Assembly (NCBI GenBank): GCA_000697055.1
Contig: JNDT01001820.1
Coordinates: 1-64,000, forward strand
From: Saksenaea vasiformis B4078
Taxonomy: Eukaryota > Mucoromycota > Mucoromycetes > Mucorales > Saksenaeaceae
Direction of reading: 5' to 3'
Length of the DNA stretch: 64,000 nucleotides
The translations under genes were made by a program, and so were the position numbers. Under the pieces are notes generated by a model. The model did not search any database and was not told the origin of the DNA. It saw only the letters and a list, made by a program, of their open reading frames with translations. Of the stretch, positions 60,106 to 64,000 are shown piece by piece; positions within the stretch are counted from its first letter, which is position 1, and each line of letters opens with the position of its first letter.

Positions 60106-63100
60106 TTATTTCGTTATATGCTGCTGGTACTTTGAAAGTTCATGAAGATCCATCAGTCGCTCTTCTAACTCTTTTGCTGCGGTGGCGGTTTCTGGACTGT
60201 GATTTTGGAGAGTCTGGTGGAGTCGCACTTGAAGCCGTGCAACTTCCACACGCTCCTCTAGATACTGTAACAGTTGTGTCGATTCTTGCCAATGTTGACG
60301 CTTTGGATCCCGACACCTTGCATTGACTACTGCAAGCGACAAGTACTCGACCCGTTTGAGAAGCGGAAGACCCTTGGTCTGCAGCGCTAACTCTTCTAAA
60401 TACAAAGCTGCCTCGAAATAATGTTCTCTACGCCGGCTATACTGCCAAAGAAAGTCTAGTCCGATAACTGCATCTACTCGTTCCCTGAAAAAGGGTATCA
60501 AATATTCGGTATCCACAGCCAGTAGATCTGCTTTCATATCCATGCGAATAAACCAATCATAGAGTGCATAATGGAAAAGCTTGTCTCGGTGTGAGAGAGC
60601 TGCTGAGAAAACCCGAGCGGCATGCGTGTATGGATCGTGGATCTTGCTACCTTGCGGCACTTGCTTTGGGTAATCTCTCATGTTCTTCACTTCTGCAAGC
60701 GTAGAGAATACATACTCATAGCATTTCATCCGCGTTTCGTAAAAGTAGAATCGCTGATCGTTCTGTGGTGCGTTATTTTCTAAATAGGATAGGCCTTGCT
60801 GCTGAGGATCCAGCCTCTGTGCACGCTCGACTGCTAGCTCGATTGTTCCAACATGATATCCTTGCTGTCCATACTCTTTGCTGATCTCATCCAATTGCTC
60901 TTCTGTAAGGTAATCAGACGCCTCTTTGAAGAAACGCAGTGATTCCGTAAGACAATTAACTCGTTCTATTTCTGCTTCAGCATTATGGGCCCGTCGCATG
61001 TTTTCAACGCCCTATAAGCTGCCTTAGCCACCATCTCCTATCCCCTCAAATACGTTACCTTATAGTACGACACATCATTTGGACCAAAAAATGAGCTGCA
61101 CTTTCTTTGCAGTAAGTCGCTCACAACATCAAAACCAACATGAGCCTGCGTTCGCCCATACTTGTTGATCGCGGCAATAACAAGTCGCCTGCTCAAGGCT
61201 CGACCCCGAGCTGTGGTTACCATACTCTCAACGGTGAGTTCCCTCAAATCATTTTTAAAAGGCTCCGAAGCGCTGTAACGATACTCGTTAGACCTATGCC
61301 CCAAGAACAGTAAAGTAACTACTCACCATTGGAATATTTCTTCAATACCACTGTCAATAAGAAAGTCGACAAACGAAATCGCATCAATACATTGCGTCAA
61401 GAGCAAATATAATTCGTGAAGCGACTGTTGCTCTTTCTATAGGCAATATTTAGCTTCACTTCATCGCTTGAGTGACAACAAAATATTACCAATAATACTT
61501 GAGCGTGAACCTCGTCATTCGCCGAAGACCGAGCATCAGTGATGCTTGATAGAGTGTGAAACGCAGGGTTTCTGAATCAAGATAATTAATAACAGCTGCA
61601 AGACTATCGAGCTATACTACTTACACATCCATAAACTCCTTCAGTCTAATAAGGCTCCATTGCACGTTCATAAATGTTCCCTGCAATTGGGTATATTTAA
61701 CAATAGGTGTTGGTTTATCACTAACATAAGGTTAGTAAAAGACCGGCTACTTCCTCGCGTTATTTATACCTAAACTCGAATAACTTTGTTTTCCATAGGG
61801 GAGTGATCAAACGAGCAAAATATAATGCAAAACCATCATGTTTTCCGCTAAATTGTAACCCAGTAGGCATCGTGTTCTGGAGATATGTGTTATCAAATGA
61901 TGCACCAGAAGCTGAAGGAGAGCCCCCATGCTCAAAAAATAGTTTAGTGGCGCCCCTAACCACATCAGCTAAAGCTAGGAGTCAGCAAAGATAGCTTTGT
62001 CTCTTACAACCTGTTACCTTGCTCTGGTGTGGTTGCGCCAAGATTAGCGCATATAACGGCAAGGCACATTGCACAAGCCTGCATCTTTCCATATCGATTG
62101 AAGAAGGAAGCAAAGTAGGCTTTGTCTGTGTCAGGATTTCCGGCCATCTTTAGCAATTGGTGATAGAGTATGTCGACTGGCCTTCGTTTGTGGAAGAAGG
62201 TAAGACGGGTAGTTGTGAGCACCACAAATTGTCGTGGTGGAACAGTCAGTTGTTCAGCAATTTCAAATAGACTTTGTTGATCGCGAAAACGTGAGCTTGT
62301 CTCAGTGATGGCCATAACCTTTCCGTCTGTCTCTTCAGTTTCACTAGTCTCCAGCAGATTACTCTGGAATCCCTTTATGCAAACATATATTAAGCTGCTG
62401 CAAACTCTCTTACTTCTCCTGCTTACCACTGAATAAGCCGAAACGGAAGAATCGTTAGGTAAGAGGCTTGTTTTAGTGCTCGTCATCAAAAGAGAATCAT
62501 TCTCATCTCGTCTACATTGGGTTGCCAAGAACGCTCCACAATCATAAAACGATACGCCAATATTCATAGAAGGTTGTACTTGGGGTAGAAGAGTGGGATC
62601 GTTGGATTGTATGGGCGGGGGAAGTCGGACATGAACTAATTCAAGAGCGTCTGGCCGAGTACGTGTTGTAGGCAGGGATGGATGTCTTAATGCATCTCGA
62701 TAGTGAGTAAAATATAGTCGGAATCCACTGAACGTGACAGCCATCAGGTGAATTTTCTGGGATTCGGACTTGGACACGACGTGCATCGATTCTATTTCGA
62801 AATGCTTACTTTCATAAAGCATTGAGTTGTGTCGGCACATCAGTTGTGCTGAATTGCATATGTCGGCGTTCTGTGCGACGAACTGGATAGAATTCGCCTG
62901 ATCTCCAAGATAAGCGACCTATTGACCAAAGTTCAGATATGAAACATAAAACGACAACGATATCCTACCGCGATAGTGGATTTGTTAGTGAGCGTGTAAA
63001 GCACCTTTCGTTCATTATCGATTGCTAATGACTTGATATCCGCTACAACAAGACGGTTTTAGCAGCTACAAGGCGCTTTTCTCTTAGCGTACCTCTCGAG

Positions 63101-64000
63101 AAACCACCGAAAAAGGTCGGAAGGTAATTAATAAGGGTACTTTTTGTGTGACAAATGATCTTGCACCCTGAAGAAAACCATTTCTCTGGATGCTGAAAGA
63201 TCATCATTCAATATCCTACGTTTCTCGGCTCGTTCATGTCTTACGCTGTATATGAGTTCATAGAGATGCCCATCATCTCCGACCATAAAACATCGTCCAT
63301 CATCAGAACCCACTATATTTGAAAACGTTTTATCATCGGCGGGGGCAGACAGATCGGTGGCAAACAGAGTTATCCCCCTGTTCTCTGACGACTGTGGATC
63401 CACAGTGGAATATGAGTTCAGAGAGACTGCAAGTAAAATCACTTCAACGGGTGTCGTAACTACTAGTACAAAGCGGATGTGGTCACCGAAGACCCCTGTG
63501 TACAATCTGTCTAAGTGATGCGTGCATAGGGGAAAAAAATATAACCACCCACCTGGTCTCGGTTTAATTAAAGCTACATGGGAGATAATTTGGTCTTGAT
63601 CAGCATACGTATATACATCAGTTCTATGCGCAAGTGCAGTCAGATACATCGTTTGTGAGCTGCAGCTGTTCTAACCCGTCGACATAGTTCCATAAATATA
63701 ATCGATTATCCACAGTCATCCATGCCCGTCCAATATCGGGGAGAACACCCATATAAGTTCGGCAGTTTAGTTCTATGATGCAGCGAGATGAGTTACTATC
63801 ACTCAATCAGGACCATAGATCTTACGATCGATAAGTCCGAGCAGGTCGTCGGGCATGTGAACCACATGGCTTTTAGCATAAGATTCATCGGCATCGGATT
63901 CGCATCTGATATATTTTTCAGAGGTTGGTCCTTGTGGCGATGTACGCTTAAGTTAGTCGCGTGATTTGCGTTGAGTTACTAAGTTGTACCCTTAAGTAAG
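60106..64000 (-). CDS. NUP155: Nucleoporin Nup155/Nup157/Nup170 (partial, 5' end outside window)
   Basis: Scaffold nucleoporin of the inner ring of the nuclear pore. The gene is on the minus strand and its start lies beyond the right edge. The N-terminal beta-propeller shows GVLPDIGRAWMTVDNRLYLW (about 63740), then KSESQKIHLMAVTFSGFRLY and FTHYRD (about 62740), both family landmarks. Around 62200 reads PPRQFVVLTTTRLTFFHKRR. The alpha-solenoid includes LREL-type helices at 61300-61040 (GRALSRRLVIAAINKYG) and the long last exon 60999-60106 (TEEQLDEISKEYGQQGYHVG; FSAALSHRDKLFHYALYDWF; LLAVDTEYLIPFF). The final residues MDLHELSKYQQHITK stop where relatives continue for more than 150 residues, so the C-terminus seems truncated. 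At least ten introns separate the pieces and were not all placed. Confidence 0.88.

Overview
The window looks like nuclear DNA of an early-diverging filamentous fungus, most likely Mucoromycota. The evidence is dense multi-exon protein genes with 45-110 nt introns, TACTAAC-type branch sites, and fungal families (Rsp5-type HECT ligase, VTC polyphosphate polymerase, exocyst Sec6). These occur beside proteins that yeasts lack or have simplified: propionyl-CoA carboxylase alpha, a BRPF scaffold with bromodomain and PWWP, an animal-like ER glycosyltransferase and a nucleoplasmin-like protein. Reading the frames by hand, I could splice 15 protein genes into open, in-phase reading frames; two more (Rad17, Nup155) are recognised but not fully spliced.

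Layout. 1-1735: no gene, one nested foldback. 1736-9014: propionyl-CoA carboxylase alpha (+), VTC4-type polyphosphate polymerase (+), mitochondrial D-lactate dehydrogenase (-). 9077-10166: first copy of a dispersed repeat. 10224-12160: unresolved zinc-finger-like gene (-) with a perfect 34-bp inverted repeat. 12392-15602: UDP-glycosyltransferase (+) and a small unrecognised gene (+). 16015-21900: nucleoplasmin-like protein (-) divergent from BRPF (+). 22869-25020: secreted trehalase (+). 27924-29073: fibrillarin (+). 31045-32325: ER DnaJ protein (-). 32449-33560: second, inverted copy of the repeat. 33560-39500: gene-poor, with tandem repeats, one tRNA-Glu(CTC), a third repeat fragment and an orphan gag-like gene. 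39989-45083: Sec6 (-) and an HSL-type alpha/beta hydrolase (-). 46223-49993: phage-type ATP-dependent DNA ligase with a probable mitochondrial presequence (+) and Rrp8 (+). 50638-53690: Rsp5/Nedd4-type ubiquitin ligase (-). 53691-55791: an 88-bp inverted repeat and a Fanzor/TnpB-like remnant. 55792-64000: Nudix hydrolase, Rad17 and Nup155, all on the minus strand; Nup155 runs off the right edge.

The genes are mostly unrelated housekeeping functions: propionate and lactate metabolism in mitochondria; ribosome biogenesis (fibrillarin, Rrp8); membrane traffic (Sec6, Rsp5, Nup155); chromatin and checkpoint (BRPF, nucleoplasmin-like, Rad17). There is no operon logic. The most unusual feature is the dispersed repeat. 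It seems to carry a divergent promoter together with the first exons of two unidentified genes, one with a presequence-like N-terminus, plus a diverged minisatellite whose copy number differs between copies. Three GC-AG introns and two micro-exons (17 and 19 nt) were also found. All splice sites are manual predictions from reading frame and family similarity recalled from knowledge, with no database search.
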